Made by a program: the position numbers and the translations under genes. The notes below the pieces were generated by a model. It was not told where the DNA came from, made no database searches, and saw nothing but the letters and a program-made list of their open reading frames with translations. Source: Corbicula japonica (Eukaryota; Mollusca; Bivalvia; Venerida; Cyrenidae). Taken from it: a stretch of 64,000 nt of DNA. The stretch spans positions 772,501-836,500 of the forward strand of contig JAZAYU010000115.1 in NCBI GenBank assembly GCA_038501625.1, given 5' to 3'. This document shows positions 37,401 through 52,400 of the stretch, piece after piece (within the stretch, counting starts at the first letter, position 1; each line of letters opens with the position of its first letter).

Positions 37401-40400
37401 TTTACAAGTTGGTGCAAGCTGATTAAACCAAATTTGATTGTTTTTCTTAAAATAAAATCACTAAGCTGCTGGTCAAGGTTTAGCATTTGAACGTTATATT
37501 TAATGCCTTTGTGAAGCGTTGTGTACATTATACATTTCGTACCCCTGATTTCTCCGCCCGTTTGTAAATTGATTAAAGGGCTATCGAATTACTATGTTCT
37601 TATTTAGTTATGTTTTGTTTATGAAAATATTTTTTTCTGTTGATGAATACTATACATGATATATTTTCAGGTTATTATTTTGGAGTGAAACTGTCACCAA
37701 CAAGGTGGTGAAGTCGTATATGGACGGAAGTGAGAAGTTTGAAATAAGCATGGGTTCTACCCAGAGAATTGTGGACATTGCTATAGACTTCAGGGATAAC
37801 AGGTCAGATTTGTTGTTAGTGTCAAATATTGAATATAGAGTAAGAAATGGTATATGCCAACGAACCCTTGGAAAGAAGAAACAAAGACACTACATGTATA
37901 CGCCGGTATATGCTACCGAATGAGAAATTAGTGATTTGGTTTTTAATGAATCACACCAAAGCACGCCACTATTATTTAATAGAAGTGAATTATGAAAGAT
38001 TTTTTGCAAAACCGGGTTCCTTATCTTTTAAGGGGTCGAATCCGACGACATGTGTGTTTCGTTCGCCGCGTCTGTAATCTGCATACTAGTAAATATTTTA
38101 GATTATTTATGTGTGCCATGAATGCGTTGTACGAGGTGGATTTCGATGGCAACAAGTTCATAACCCACTACCGACACACCCGATCTAGCTTCACCGGGAT
38201 CTCCTTATTTCATGTAGGTCGATTTTCCCTTGTTGATTCAATTTTAAGAAGAAAATTATGAACAAACAGTCCACTTAACAAATTTTGTAATCTAGCCGTT
38301 TCTTTTTCATGAGTAATTAGTATACTTCTGGTTAGAACTTGGATATCTGTTTGTTATTTATTCTTTGACATTTTGCGTAATGCTTCGTGTTTTCAACTTC
38401 TGAGACCAATTTGATTTTAAAGTGTAATTATGTATGTACTCATAAAATTACGCTAGTTTAAGCATACGTGTATTATCTAGCTTTTAGGTCGAGTTTACCC
38501 TGTTGTTTAATTTTAAGAAGAAAATTATGAATAAATGAGTGCTAAATCTTCATGGTTTCGCCTATTTAAAACGCTTTGATTTTGAGATGTAATGTTCTCA
38601 TAAAATTACGCTGTTTTACCTTTTTTTCAAGCTTGAGCGATATCATATGCGAAATATTACGTACTGCTTTATCTCCCGCACCAACCTAGTTTTGGGCATA
38701 ATTGGTCATTACGACTTATGATTTTTTAGGACTACGTTGTGCTTTCCGACACGTCGTACAGGTCCAGTGGACTTCACGTGTTTGATCGGAAGAAGTTGAG
38801 TAATTCAAAAATGACAATGATAGGTAGCCTAACATATCCTGACTTCCGGCACGGAAACTGGCACGGTGTACGGTATCATCACCTTAGTAACCAACCAGAT
38901 GGGATTGGTAAGTCGTCTTTCGTGTTTTAGATTTATAGATCTACAAAAGATACTGGAATTGTCAGCCGAACCGATGCATAAGGTAGAAAAGCTCTTAACC
39001 CCTTTGCCGCGGTAGCATTCTTAGGAAATATTCGTCTCCAAATCAAGCATACATACAGTGTATATGCGTATCCAAATTAATGCACTAAAATCATTCCTAC
39101 TGTGACGTGTCAAACGTATTTTAAATTAACGCTTGGCGTAAAGCGCTGACGTAATTCCCGAAAACGGTTCGCGTTATGTTTATGTGAAAGTAGCGTTAAT
39201 TACAAGGTTCCTAAATGTCATTGTAAAGCAGCGGCTTTCTGACTAGAGAAAAAAAGGCAAACAAACTATAATTCAGCCGGATACAGGAAAGGCTGCATTA
39301 ATGAAAACCATGATCATTTTCAGTTTACAAAACATTCCTAAGTAAGTATTTTCGTTCAAGAACATTACATTTGAAGATGTTAAATTAGTTAAATTTTAAC
39401 ATGTTCGAAAATTATGTCCGGGACAAAATACCGATTGCTTCAAGGTAACGACCCCAATTTAACTGTTTATCTTAAGTCACGCTGATGCTAGGAAAATGTT
39501 CAAGATATTTGTTAAAATTTAATGACATTGTTATTACTTAACAACTTGAAAGTACAGTTAAAACGTTTCACAATATTCTGATTTCGAAATTTTCAAATTG
39601 CGTTTAAGGTTTTTTGAGGATGTCAGTACTGGTAGTTTTCATTAGAAATTTGATTAAATAAAGATACATGTAGTCCATACTCACACAGATTAGGCCTGTA
39701 TAGTCAACTCTTTCGGTTCGGTACCCTGCTTATTTCAGATCTCTGTAGCATGAACCATGTATGTGAGCAGCTGTGTTTACCAGGCAAAAGGGGAACCAGA
39801 TGTGTTTGTAGTATCGGCTACAGGTCTAATGGCGGAAGTTGCGAAATAGGTAAAAGAGTCGTCAAGGTTTGACTTTTTCGGATTCAAAGTAAGTAGCTTA
39901 AACATTGACTACTCAAAAAAAGCATATATAACCTCCTTTTAAATACCTACCGGCAGAAGGTACTAGACTCCATTCCCAGCTGTCATACAACACCCAAGTG
40001 GTGTATCATTTCCCAAAAATGACGATATGTCTTCAAATCCAATCATTTCATGTTTGTTTAAAAAAGTTTTTTTTTTAAATTGTATTTGCTAGAACCATTT
40101 TTTCTGAAAATATACACTGATATTTCTTTTGGGTTTCAGTGCAGCCCTACAAGCCATTTTTGTTGCTGGCGGACCAGAGATATAGTCAGTTGTTGCAGAT
40201 CCACGCGGTCACAGAAGAGTTTATGGCTGTACCAGTACAGGCCATAAGACAGCCATTCTCTATTGCTTACGACCCAGTCAAACAAATGGTACAGTCTAAT
40301 GAACATTATAATATAAGTTCAACATAGAACCTGTTTTAAATTCAACAGTAGCAAATTGTTTTCGCCGGTGACCTTCCATGCGGTAACCCTTATTATTTTA

Positions 40401-43400
40401 TTGTTTGTGTCAAGCAATTAAGAAACCACGCTATGTTGTGTACTTAAAATGGCATAAATTTTGGCATAGCGTATTTATGTTCTTTCCTGTCAAAAATAGC
40501 GTGTGTTGGTTATTTCGCGTTGCGTTATTTAGTCCGTCCTTGTTTTTTCGTTGTTTAATCTTTACTCTTGGCTTTGTTTGGAAGCGAAAACAAAAACAAA
40601 AAAAAACCCATACGAAATAGCATCAATCAGCTACCAGATTGCTTCAATACATTGACAGTGAGCTCAATATTTCGAAGTAAAATTTAAAAGCTCGCATTCA
40701 ACAATCCAAGAGTCAGGTTTAAGAATATGCTAGAAAATGAAATGCTGTATATTTTTATATTAATATACGTCCTATCTGACAGGTTTACTGGTCGGACCTC
40801 GATACTGGGTCAATATCAAGAGCCTATGTCAACGGGACACACCAAGAAGTTATAATATATGATAAATATGCATGTGAGTAAATATGTTCTGGATCGAGTC
40901 ACATTAAACCACCTAGTAGAAAACATGTTATGACTTTTTGCTAAATACTTTCGTGGCAAGCCGTGTACTAGTAATTATAATTATTAATCAGCCTTTGTGA
41001 TGTTGGTAGCAGGTTTTAAGTTTTTAAGTAAACCATTGATTTATATTATTACCTTATGATTCTAACTAGTTAAATTAACATCTTCATTGACACTTCTCAT
41101 TGTGATTCTCAATAGCATTATAAAAGTATTTCCTTCTTGTTCGAACTTGTTATATCAGCATCTTCTATCACGGATTCCAACTAGTCAAATCAATATGTTC
41201 ATTAAATATATCTCCTTATAATTTTTATCCTCAAATAAAATCTCATTTAAATATTAAAATAGAATGAATGTTTCTTAGCCTCTGGCAATTTTTCTTGCAG
41301 ATTTTACAGGTTTGTTTATTGAGCCTGGATCCCGGCTGTTGTTTTATATTGAGCGCAAGATGCCGGACTACGAACTCTATATTCAGCCGGTAGGAAGTGT
41401 AGTTGTCTACAACATAGATACCCGGAAGACACTAACTCTACTGGATAGGGTTCTGCAAGATCCCGAAAATCTTGTTGTCAATCTACAACACGGGTACGTT
41501 CTTTGTGATTTATTTGTACAGTAAGTAACAACAAAAACAAGAGAGAGAGAGAGAGAGAGAGAGGGGAGGGAGGGAGGGGAGAAATCTGATTAAAGAAAGA
41601 TAGTATTATATTAGACTTATTAGACCTGTTTAGTCATTTGAAACGTATCAGCACGATACATCACTTTTTAATGATGTTCTGATACATCACTTTTAATCCG
41701 TTATGCAAAGTCATGTTTATAAATTGAAACATTGTGCCAAAAATATATCAGAATCAGTATTGTCTCAATTAAAAGTCAGAACATAATTTTAATGAACATC
41801 AACATTGCCGCATTTTATACAATATTACAATACAGCTTCGGATGATTATAGACTTGAACAGCACCTAATTGTTTAAATTTGGTTTCAGCTACCTATTTCT
41901 GACCGAGCAACATCATGTCTGGCGTTTGAACATAAGCGGTACGGACCTCGTGTGTCTCGCCGAGTATGTCCGAGTAACCAGTCTGTACTCAACAGGAGAT
42001 TGTAAGTTGGTTACAAAAACAGATGTTTCCATGCAATTCAATTCAATGATAGTTGCTGATTCGATTCTAGGAGCGAATATTAGAGAGATTGTCCGCAGCG
42101 TAACGCATTTCATAGAAATGTTGAATTTCGAGAAGTCACAAATGGAACCAGCATTAAACTGAAGATAAATCAATGAAAATTCACTAAACAGTATTCCATT
42201 TTGATTTGGTTAGCTATCAACCTAACACATTGATCAAGATACCAGATATCTTGAATAACAGAGAATTTATGGGAAGTTTTTTTCCGGCCTGAATTACAGA
42301 ATACCTGAGTCCTGTCCTTTGATCATACTTTGTTATGTTAACGAAAATACAAGTTCCATCTGTTACCAAGCCTACATAACTAATCAATATTTCCTTATAT
42401 TGTATATGCCTTGATATCACTATTCAGTGCAATAAAATAATCCTTTAAACGTATCAAAATGTTGTTAGAATTTCGACGCGTATAAAAATTACATTAGAAA
42501 AACTTCTGCAACAAGTTTATTGAATTTTATCTTAACGGATTTTTATCGGAATTTATGCTTGTAAAATTATACCAGTTTACTAGTTTAACAGTTCATGTAA
42601 CATGGGCAACTGGAATTTGCGTAATAACCTTGCCCGAAAAACAAGAAATACAACACTGTATAATTGCCGAACTGCCGAACTGAACGACTGTCAACCTCAA
42701 AACAAAGATGTTTTGTGCAGATGGCTGCGGGAATGCGAATGTTATACTAAACAACTCCGGATTTACATAGAAAGTCAACCGAAAAGAAAAAGGTGTACAA
42801 ATACAATTAAGCTGTATTTAGAATAAAAGAGGGATACGCTTTGTTACGACGAAACATCGGGTGATTATCTAACATGTGAAGAGACTACACAACGCAGGTT
42901 ATTGTCGAAGATACGACATTTATCCGCAGCAATAATGGTTTTAAAAACTACAAAAAACAACAGCTTTTGAGGTTCAACTTTAATATTTGATGTTAAAACA
43001 TAAACATTAACAATACTTTGAGATATTTTGATACATTTCTTTTTAATTTTGTGTAATAGTTTGCATTAAATCTCTTAAAAGTGTTCATATATACGTATTT
43101 CGACTCTTATAGTCTCTCTGTTAAATGCTTTCCAGATGTATATTTCGCTAACGAAATTCCGGGAGAGTCGTTAGTTGATCCTGTTATATCTCAAATAATT
43201 CGGATGGATATAAATGGGGGAAACATGACTGTACTGCTCGAACTTGAGGGAGGCTCCGTGTACGCCATGGCTGCCGATCAGTACTTTTTATTTTGGGTTA
43301 ATGGAACAACCAGAGGTGTACAAAAGTAAGTAATTAAGTTAAGTTTAGTAACTGTGTAATGTCCAACGTAATTCAGTAAATGACATGTGTACTACGGACA

Positions 43401-46400
43401 AACTCATTTTGGCCGAAATTCTTTTACGTAATTGTATACAGATGGACAGATATTTCCTTTTGAAATTGCAACAAAATGTGCAACAATTTACTTACATCCA
43501 GCAAAAGAAGCTTTTGTCGCACATATATGATGTAGTTTTCAGTATGACAGTTAATATGTAAAATTGAGCTAAAGGGATATTGTCCTAAGGTTTATTGTCC
43601 TACATTTGTTATATACGCGCATAAAACTTAGCCAATATATAAGAAGTTGACATTGCTATTGGCGGTGCAAGCACACTAGGGTACAACATTATATCAAAGC
43701 GCTGAAAGCGTTGAAAGACTGGCGCGCTGGTTTAATCGAACTTGCCCTGCACAGATATCATTACTTTAAACATATGAAACTATGTGTGATTTTTTCGTTA
43801 AACTTTGTGACAGTTACTATCATCAACATTAGCAAATAATTCAGTATATTCAGGGATTTCAATAGATGCAGGTATTTGTATTTTGATGCAAGGAAATTAG
43901 GTTTACACTTTTTTTTCACCTTAATCTTAGGTTAGGGGTCTTTTTGATGCAGGAGCGTATGATTAGTGGTTAAAGTTTGCTAGATTAACGATGATCAGGC
44001 TCCGCCACAACTGATTAGTGTCAACAATGAAATGCACAAGGCTCACGTACCTTAAGAGACTGAAACAGTTACAATCTTAATTTTTACGTCGATCGCAACA
44101 ATGCATTAACAAAAATATTCGCCAACTTACTTACGGTCTCCCCAGGATTTTGGAAGGGTTGTCGCTGGACTGTTCGTGGATTTTAGCTCGCGAAACTTTA
44201 TTTTTTAACTATCATTTTATACAGTTTTATATTTGTACCAAAGTTTACTGCAACAACTGTATATAGTACATAGATGTTTTTTTTATCTCTTTAGAGCCAA
44301 GAAAGGTACAAAGTTTAAACAAGAAATATCTTTAAAAAAGATAAACGGCGTTGATGGAAAAGATTTATATATACGAGGTACAGTCAAAAAGTTGCCGGAC
44401 TGTCATGATATCTTTTTTATTTTCCGTACGATTGTGTAATTAAATATATGACATAAAAATATAACTATTCCATTGCAAGAACATATAAATATATGTAAAA
44501 TACACAAACATAAAAATGTTTACTGATCCATTAGAAAAACGCACTATGTCATGTATGGAGCACTTTCGCGACGTCGATGACGTCCATGGATATAAAAATC
44601 GACGAGAAGCTTCTACACGGGTTGCTTTCATTTCATCTGTCAGCAGACGAGGAACCCAGCTAGCACATACCTTATTCATTTTCAAGTCCTGGGTCACTAT
44701 TTTATGGAAAGTTCATGACTCAGCCCGACAGTGTCAGCAATATCATTTAGAGACTTGCGCCGATCAGTTGCTAGGACGTCCTTAATCATTTTGACTGAGC
44801 GCGCATCATTTCCCGGCCTTCCGCTTCGCGTATTATCCTCGATATCCCCCCTTCCTTTCCGGAAACGTTTGTGCCACTCAAACACAAGAGTCCTGGAACA
44901 ATTAACAACACCATCCTTCTGTTTCATGAATTTCCAAGTGTCCGTCGGGGTCATACCAGACATCACACAAAATTTAATCACTGTCCGCTGCTCCGTACGT
45001 TCGCTTAACGTTGTCATTTTCTTGCTTCAGATTGTTTACACGGCGGAAAATATACTTCACAAAATGGCGATACGTTAACCGATCACGCTGAAATTTTGTT
45101 ATTGTTTACTAGTAACGTTCCGTTGACGTCATGCGGAAAAATCAAGACGTTTTGGTGTCTTTATTTTGAAAAACTTCAAAAAGAAAATAGTAATCTCATT
45201 GCAAAATAAGGCAAATTCTAAAGTGCTCCGTATTAGGGTTGTGGACATGCTAAATGTGAAAAAATAAATCCAAATACTTGTTAAAACCTACTTTTTCTTA
45301 CCTGTTAATATTAGATTTGAATAGAAATACATGCATGGTAAATTTTATGACGATCCGACGTCAATATTGTGTTTAAAAGGACCAGTCCGGGAACTTTCTG
45401 ACTGTACCTCGTACATGTTTATAAGAAAGAAAGAAATACAGAGAGGCGAAGCAGACACAGTTTAGTTATTTTATTTTACTTGTTATAGCTGTTGAAGAAC
45501 AGCCTCTGCCTTCTTAGTATGACCTAGAGATTAAGCAACCGAATCATGACAACTCATAAATTCATTGAAAGTGTCTTTAAAAAAATGTTGAAGCTGTTGC
45601 AACAATTTCATAAAGTGATAACAAGTCGATTAAATAAGCAATGTCTTACATTAAGTCTTGATCTACATTTAATCAGTTTCAATAAAATATATCTTGTAGA
45701 GTTAGAACTCAAGATGAATAAATGTTCTTGAAATTTAATAAAAATAAATAAAAACAGCCTGTTAGGCAATAGAAAAAAAATATTTTAGATTCTCATCCCC
45801 GCCCGCTCCTGTCCAAAACCACCCGCCCCCCAAAAAATTATTGGTAAAAAAATCGAAACATACTGTGTTCCGGACAGAACTGGTTTTAGACCATCCCGAA
45901 ATACCTTCTTAAGGTATTTCGTTAATAAAAAATAAAAATTAAAAAGTGCTCACCCGCCCTTTTTTTCCCAAAATCCGGATGAGAATCTAATAATTTATTT
46001 TCTCTGGCCTTACAAGAGCGAAATCTACCAACTTTTACGTAAATTATTTAAAAAAAGTGTCCGCCCTGAGTATTGAACCTGGGGCCTCCGCTTGAGTGGC
46101 GAGAGTGTTAGCCACTACACTACAATGAACTTGTATTTTGTACTCGAAATTAACAATCAGTATCAAAGGAACTAGAAAGAAACCAGTAAGAACTAGAAAT
46201 ATCTACACTTTTCTTTCGTTTTACACTGTGTTTTGTATGCAAGTGTTTACCTGACACCCAAGAATATTTCATATAAAATTGTATTTAAGCCATCAATATT
46301 TACTTAACTGCTTATTTAAATCGTAAATATGTTTTCTCCAATACAACACTTACTAACAACCAATCGAAATAATCTATTTGATTTTTGCCTGCATAATAAT

Positions 46401-49400
46401 AAAAATCCCACTAGATACCTCTCCACCCTGCTAGATGCCTCTCTGGTGTAAATAACGACCAATCGAAATAGTTTATTTCATTTTCCCTCTGCATAATAAT
46501 TGAATACGAGTATTATTTACAACATTTCATTGGTCGGAAAACTAGGTCAAAAGTGAGCTTAGACAGCTAACGCCGAAAAAACCCCATAAATAATGTGAAA
46601 CAATGTGTAAACAGTATGTCAACATGTGTTTTAATTACATAAACTGATCTGATCTCATCAAGTTACAATGTCAACTATATACTCTGTATGCAGTTAGTTT
46701 TTCACCTTCATTGTCCAAGATATCTCACACATATAGTTAAGGAAATTGAGAGGTTCAGGCACTGTAAGCCTAAGGACTTTTGGAGGCTTTTTAGCAAAAA
46801 GAAATCTACTAAAAATAATATAAGTACTGATTAATTTTCTCGCTATTTTTCAACTTTAAACGATGATATGCCAACTGCATCTAATATTAATGCGGAAATT
46901 TTTTGCATAAATCATGATTTCGATGGTAACGATTGTATTTTTGAAGAACTCGATGCACCAATAACCACACAGGAAATTGAATATATTGCCAAAGACCTAA
47001 AGAAAAATAAAGCTTTTGCTGGGGATAAATTGTTAAACGAATATTTTATTGCCACTATTGACGTTTTATAGTCTCACTTAGTCGATATTTTTAACGGTAT
47101 CCTCCAGTCGGGATTTTTTCCTGACCAGTGGATGGATGGTATAATAGTACCATTATTTAAGAAAAACGACCCTTTAGACGTCAATAATTATAGAGGTATC
47201 ACGCTAGTTAGTTGTTTTTCAAAAAATTTTACAGGAATACTTAATAAACGCATTCATAATTTACAGATTGGGTAGAAAATAACGATATTATAAGTGACGC
47301 TCAATTTGGTTTTAGGAGAGGTCGCTCAGCGGTCGATGCTATTTTTGTTCTTTACGCTGTTATAAGTAAATTTTTGAGTGAAAACAAACGCTTGGCCTGT
47401 GCCTTCATAGACTTTAAAAAAGCATTTGATAGTATTTATAGAAATGGGCTTTGGGTAAAATTATATAACTTAGGTGTTCGTGGTAAAACATGGAGAATTA
47501 TACGCGACATGTATTCCAAGGTTAGAACGCGTATTAAAAATTGTACTTCGTTTTCAGATTTTTTCGAATGTTCGATAGGCTTAAAACAAGGGGAGGTAAT
47601 GTCCCCGATATTGTTTTCCTTGTTTTTAGAAGATCTAGAATTATATTTAATGGATAATGTTAATTCCGGTATTACTTTGGAAGATATAACTTTCATACTT
47701 ATGTTATTTGCAGATGATATGGTCATTATGGGACACTCTCCAGAGGACTTGCAAAACAGTTTAAATTTGTTGGATTCATATTGTAAAGGTTGGGGACTTG
47801 AAGTTAATCCTAATAAAAGCAAAATAGTTGTTTTTAGAAAACGAGGTCCAGTAAAAAGTAATGAAAAATGGACATACAATGGTATTAATTTAGAAGTTGT
47901 TGACAATTTCAATTACCTAGGTACGGTTTTTAATTATACTGGTAGTTTTATATTGAATCAGACAACATTAGCCGGTAAAGGTTTGAAAGCATTAAATGTA
48001 TTACTGGCCAATATTAAAAATAAGCCACTAAAAATAAGCACTATTTGCCAACTGTTTGATGCGTTTGTATCATCTGTTCTTAGCTATGGCTGCGAAGTGT
48101 GGGGTTTCGGAAAAAGTAAGGAAATCGAAAGAGTTCATTTACAATTCTGTAAAACGTTATTGCACGTAAAACAGTCTACATCGGGTATGTCAGTTTATGG
48201 TGAACTTTGTAGATATCCTTTGTATATTATAAGACATTCACGAATTATAAAATACTGGTGTAAAATTCTAAGTAGTGATAATATTATTGTAAGTTCGTTG
48301 TATAATAGTCTAATAACAAATTGTATTAACGGAAAAACAAATTGGGCTAGTAATGTAAAAAACCTGCTGGACGCAAACGGTTTTTCTTATGTGTGGATAA
48401 ATCCTAACAGTGTTGATTAAATTCGTTTCATTTAGTTTTCAAAGAACGTCTTATTGACCAATTTAAACAATTTTGGTACAATTCGCTCAATAACAGCCCA
48501 GTTTTGTGTACGTACAAACTTTTCAAAACATCCTTCGAATACCCGATGTATCTTGATAAAATGTCTAAAAAATACCGAATTTCTCTTACTAAACTAAGAT
48601 TGTCTTCTCATCAGCTGCGCATCGAAACCGGGCGTTACGGTAACAATAGAATAGCGCACAACGAACGATATTGTACATTATGTAATAACGGTGATATAGA
48701 GGATGAATTCCATTTCGTTTGTATCTGTAATGTATACGCTGATTTACGTAGAACTTATTTAAAAAGAAAATACTATGTTAACCCTTCTGTGATGAAATTC
48801 GTTGAACTTATGACAGACACAAAATATTCAGTACAACTTAAACTATGCAAATTTGTTACAGAATCATTTTCACGCCGCCAGAATATTGTTAATCAGATAT
48901 CGTAAACGAGTTTAATTCTTATGCCAATTTTTAAGTAATATATTTGTCCAAGTATGACACTTATACAACACATATGTCATGTTTCTTAGTCCATCCTCAT
49001 TGCTTAACTAACGATGATAGTCCAAGTTGGAGCAATGGGAAATAGTTACAATTCTATAACTTTGATTTCTTTGTAGTTATAACTCATACCTGTCAGTAAC
49101 CATTGCATTCTGTCTAAGTATGTATTATCTATCATGCCATGTGATCAGTGTATTCTGTCTTTGTATGTATTATCTATCATGTCATGTGATCATCATAAAC
49201 AGTCTCTGTATGTGTATTTTATCATGTAACAAGAAACACATAAGTGTTTACGTTACTTAATAAACTTTATGAATCTGAATCATATCAAACTCGGTGTTTC
49301 GTTACAACTGACAGGATTAGGATTAAACTTTCAGACGCCTCTTTTCTTCTTGGGCCCAAGTGCTGACTGCCTTATTATAATCTAACTTCAGTACATCAGG

Positions 49401-52400
49401 ACCTTCCGTGGATATCATTAACAATGAATTTAATGTTGAATTGTTAAGGACTATGTTATTCATGAATTCTCATCATGGCTTCAAGATAAGTCTGGTTATA
49501 AAAATATGAAAATTACCAGTAATTTATAGTAATTTGAGCTTTTCCATATGTCAAAATAAAAGAAAAGAGTAAGTGCTACAAAGAAATGAGAAAAAAATGA
49601 ACAAAATCTATTTATTTTATGAAAAAAAGGACTTTAGTCGGTGTTATTTTCCATGCAAGTTTTCATATATTCTACAAAAAAGCAATTAAAAATAAATATG
49701 AAAGTAAGATAGTGCAGACCTCCTTACAGATGCACTAACAGTTAAAATTTTAATTTAATTCTTATCTTGACTGAAATCCTCCCATTAAAATATCCATGTT
49801 TACTAAAATTCAGAAATCCACCATTTACAACTTTACACAAGAAAGTAGTGCAAACAGTAAGGCCAGACTTAAAATATTCTTTGTTTCCCCATCCCGACCC
49901 AAGCAGATTTAGTATGGGTAGGTAGGTAGGTCGAAATATTTTTTTTTATTTGAATTTTTTTCAGAATAATGATTCACATATAGATATTCAAGGATTATCA
50001 CCAATGGGAATACCAACAAAATTTAAATAGGTACCAAGTTTACATGTATTATAGATTAATGCCTTTCTGCAAATTGACCAAGTCGTCCTTTTGATAAGCC
50101 TGCCCAGGACTAGTGCTATATAAATAATGAAATAAACTATAATGAAATAGTGCTATATAAACAATGAATAAAGTCTCCCCGTACATTCAATCAGTGCTGT
50201 TATCAGTTACGTCCTTTTGCGCACTATAGCTATGTAGATCTACACTAGTCAAAAGTTCTAAGTGCACACTTGATAAATGTTGATTTTTCAAATTATTTGA
50301 TTGAATCTTTCAAAATAGTGTTAATTACAATGAAGAAGAATCAATATTCTATTAAAGCACACCAAAAAATTTAAGTCTTCTTAACCAGATTAAAAAATAA
50401 TAACATTTTAGCGCACTTGTACTCAGACAGCAATTCTCAAGTTAATTAACATTGCATCGGCTATCATTTGTGATCGTTTTCTCATCTCTGTATTATTTAA
50501 AGTTCATGTACATTTAAAGAAAATACTGTAGTTTGCCATTCCATTGCACTGAAATAGCTTCATGTAGCTTTGTAATGGTCTGCTGGGCACGATGAGCCAA
50601 CGCACTCTTCTCTATTTTATCCATAACGTTTTTACAGGATTTCAAGGAGAAAATTCCATTTCTTTCACAATTCTTTGTGCAAAAAGCTTTTGAATTGTCT
50701 AGCAGTGTGGGATGATGCAATTTTCTATGATAGATGTGTAACAGCCTTTCCGAACGAAAAAAATGTATTCATTTTGATAAAATTGACCAGTTTTCGGACA
50801 CGCTTTTTGACCAAATAAACGTCATTTTCGAATAATTCGATGTTAAATTTTATTGAATTTCTATAAATTTTAGTTTTAAATTTTTATTTATTGGACACTT
50901 ATCCAACATATTTTACACTAATATTTTCGAGTTTACGTTGTTTTACGTAAATATTTAATGACGCTATTGGGTAACGTCAGCGTTCAACGTAAGCAGCGTT
51001 ATCAATCTAGAACATAATATCGTTTGATTTTCTTCTTAAGTTAATAAAATATGCAAAAATGAGGTATTTCTTTTGCATTTACGACAACCGTCAAGATTTT
51101 TTACAACAAATTTGAAGTTGTGCGGGTGAAACGAATTTTGACGGAAATGTCGTTGTCTGCTGACGTCAACCGTTCAATGGTTACAATTTGTTGGTGTGTT
51201 TTTCGTGTTTGTCTGGAGTCGGTGAACATGTGAAAAACAAAAACGATTGAAAAAAATTAATTTCTATTGCCTCACGGGGATTACGCATAAATAGCGTATG
51301 CCGACGTGGATGACGTAATACATAAAATATATGCACGGTTTTCAAAACAATATTATTGTTTGACCATAATTAACATTATATCAAACTTTCATTCAATTAG
51401 AATAAGTTTACTTTGAGATATTCGAAAAAGAAATGTGTGCACTTAGAACTTTTGACGAGTGTACTATGTTAATAGTACTTCTAAAATAACTTTTGTTTTA
51501 ATATTTCGGCCAGTTTATATATGGGTGGTTTCAATATCCCAGCCAATATAGATATGGATATTGTTCAATCACCCCAAGGATATATTTCCAGCTTTTTGAA
51601 TTTTGCCTTTGGCGTTGTCTGTGATATGCAGGATTTACATTCTCTGATCCCCTGTCATTATTCTATTCTGTTTAAGCATCGCCCATTGTTTTCTCGTTTA
51701 GGACAAACCCATTCTTTTATCTGGGGACAATACGCCGCATGGAATGATATTAATCTGAAAATACCGCATTAAAAGGTTCCATGTTCATCGCCATTTGCAT
51801 ACCATCGTTTGGGATGGATCGAAATTGTACTGTTTATTGGTGTAAATATTGAATTGCGCTCAACTCGGGGCTAGGTGGCGTGGGCAGTAAAATGCATTTC
51901 CTTTACTGCCCATAAACAGGCTCGATCAAACCGAGCCTGCATATTTTCATATTTGTCGTGTTCGGTGGCTTTCAAAGTTCCGTTTTCATATATTCCTGAT
52001 AACTTGAAACTGAAATAGATTTTAGTACAAATTTCACATTTTGACATGGAAACTTTAAGTACTGTATTATTATGTATTTAATGGAGATATATTCAGGTAC
52101 TGATCATCTCAGTGTTGCAACAATTTAAACATGAAACTGGACACACTGACTCCTTTGCACATTGTCACGTAAGTGCTGCAAATAGTACAGCCGGTTGCTT
52201 TCAGTTTCCTTATCACCAACAGGCCGAACAACTTCGCCAACAATGCCGCACATTGTCAACTTTGTTAATAATCTACTTTTTATACGAAAACACGAGTGGT
52301 GTCTCCATCTTTTACTGACACGGAGACGCAAACAGAATGTTCCCTTGGTTCGCCAGACTTCGCGGAAGACCACAAAATTGCCGGTCATTCGGTCCAATGA

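Noticed and set aside
44516..45078. Plus-strand frames across the mariner
   Set aside because: Shadows of the minus-strand transposase.
47436..47912. 158-codon minus frame
   Set aside because: Antisense shadow of the LINE reverse transcriptase.
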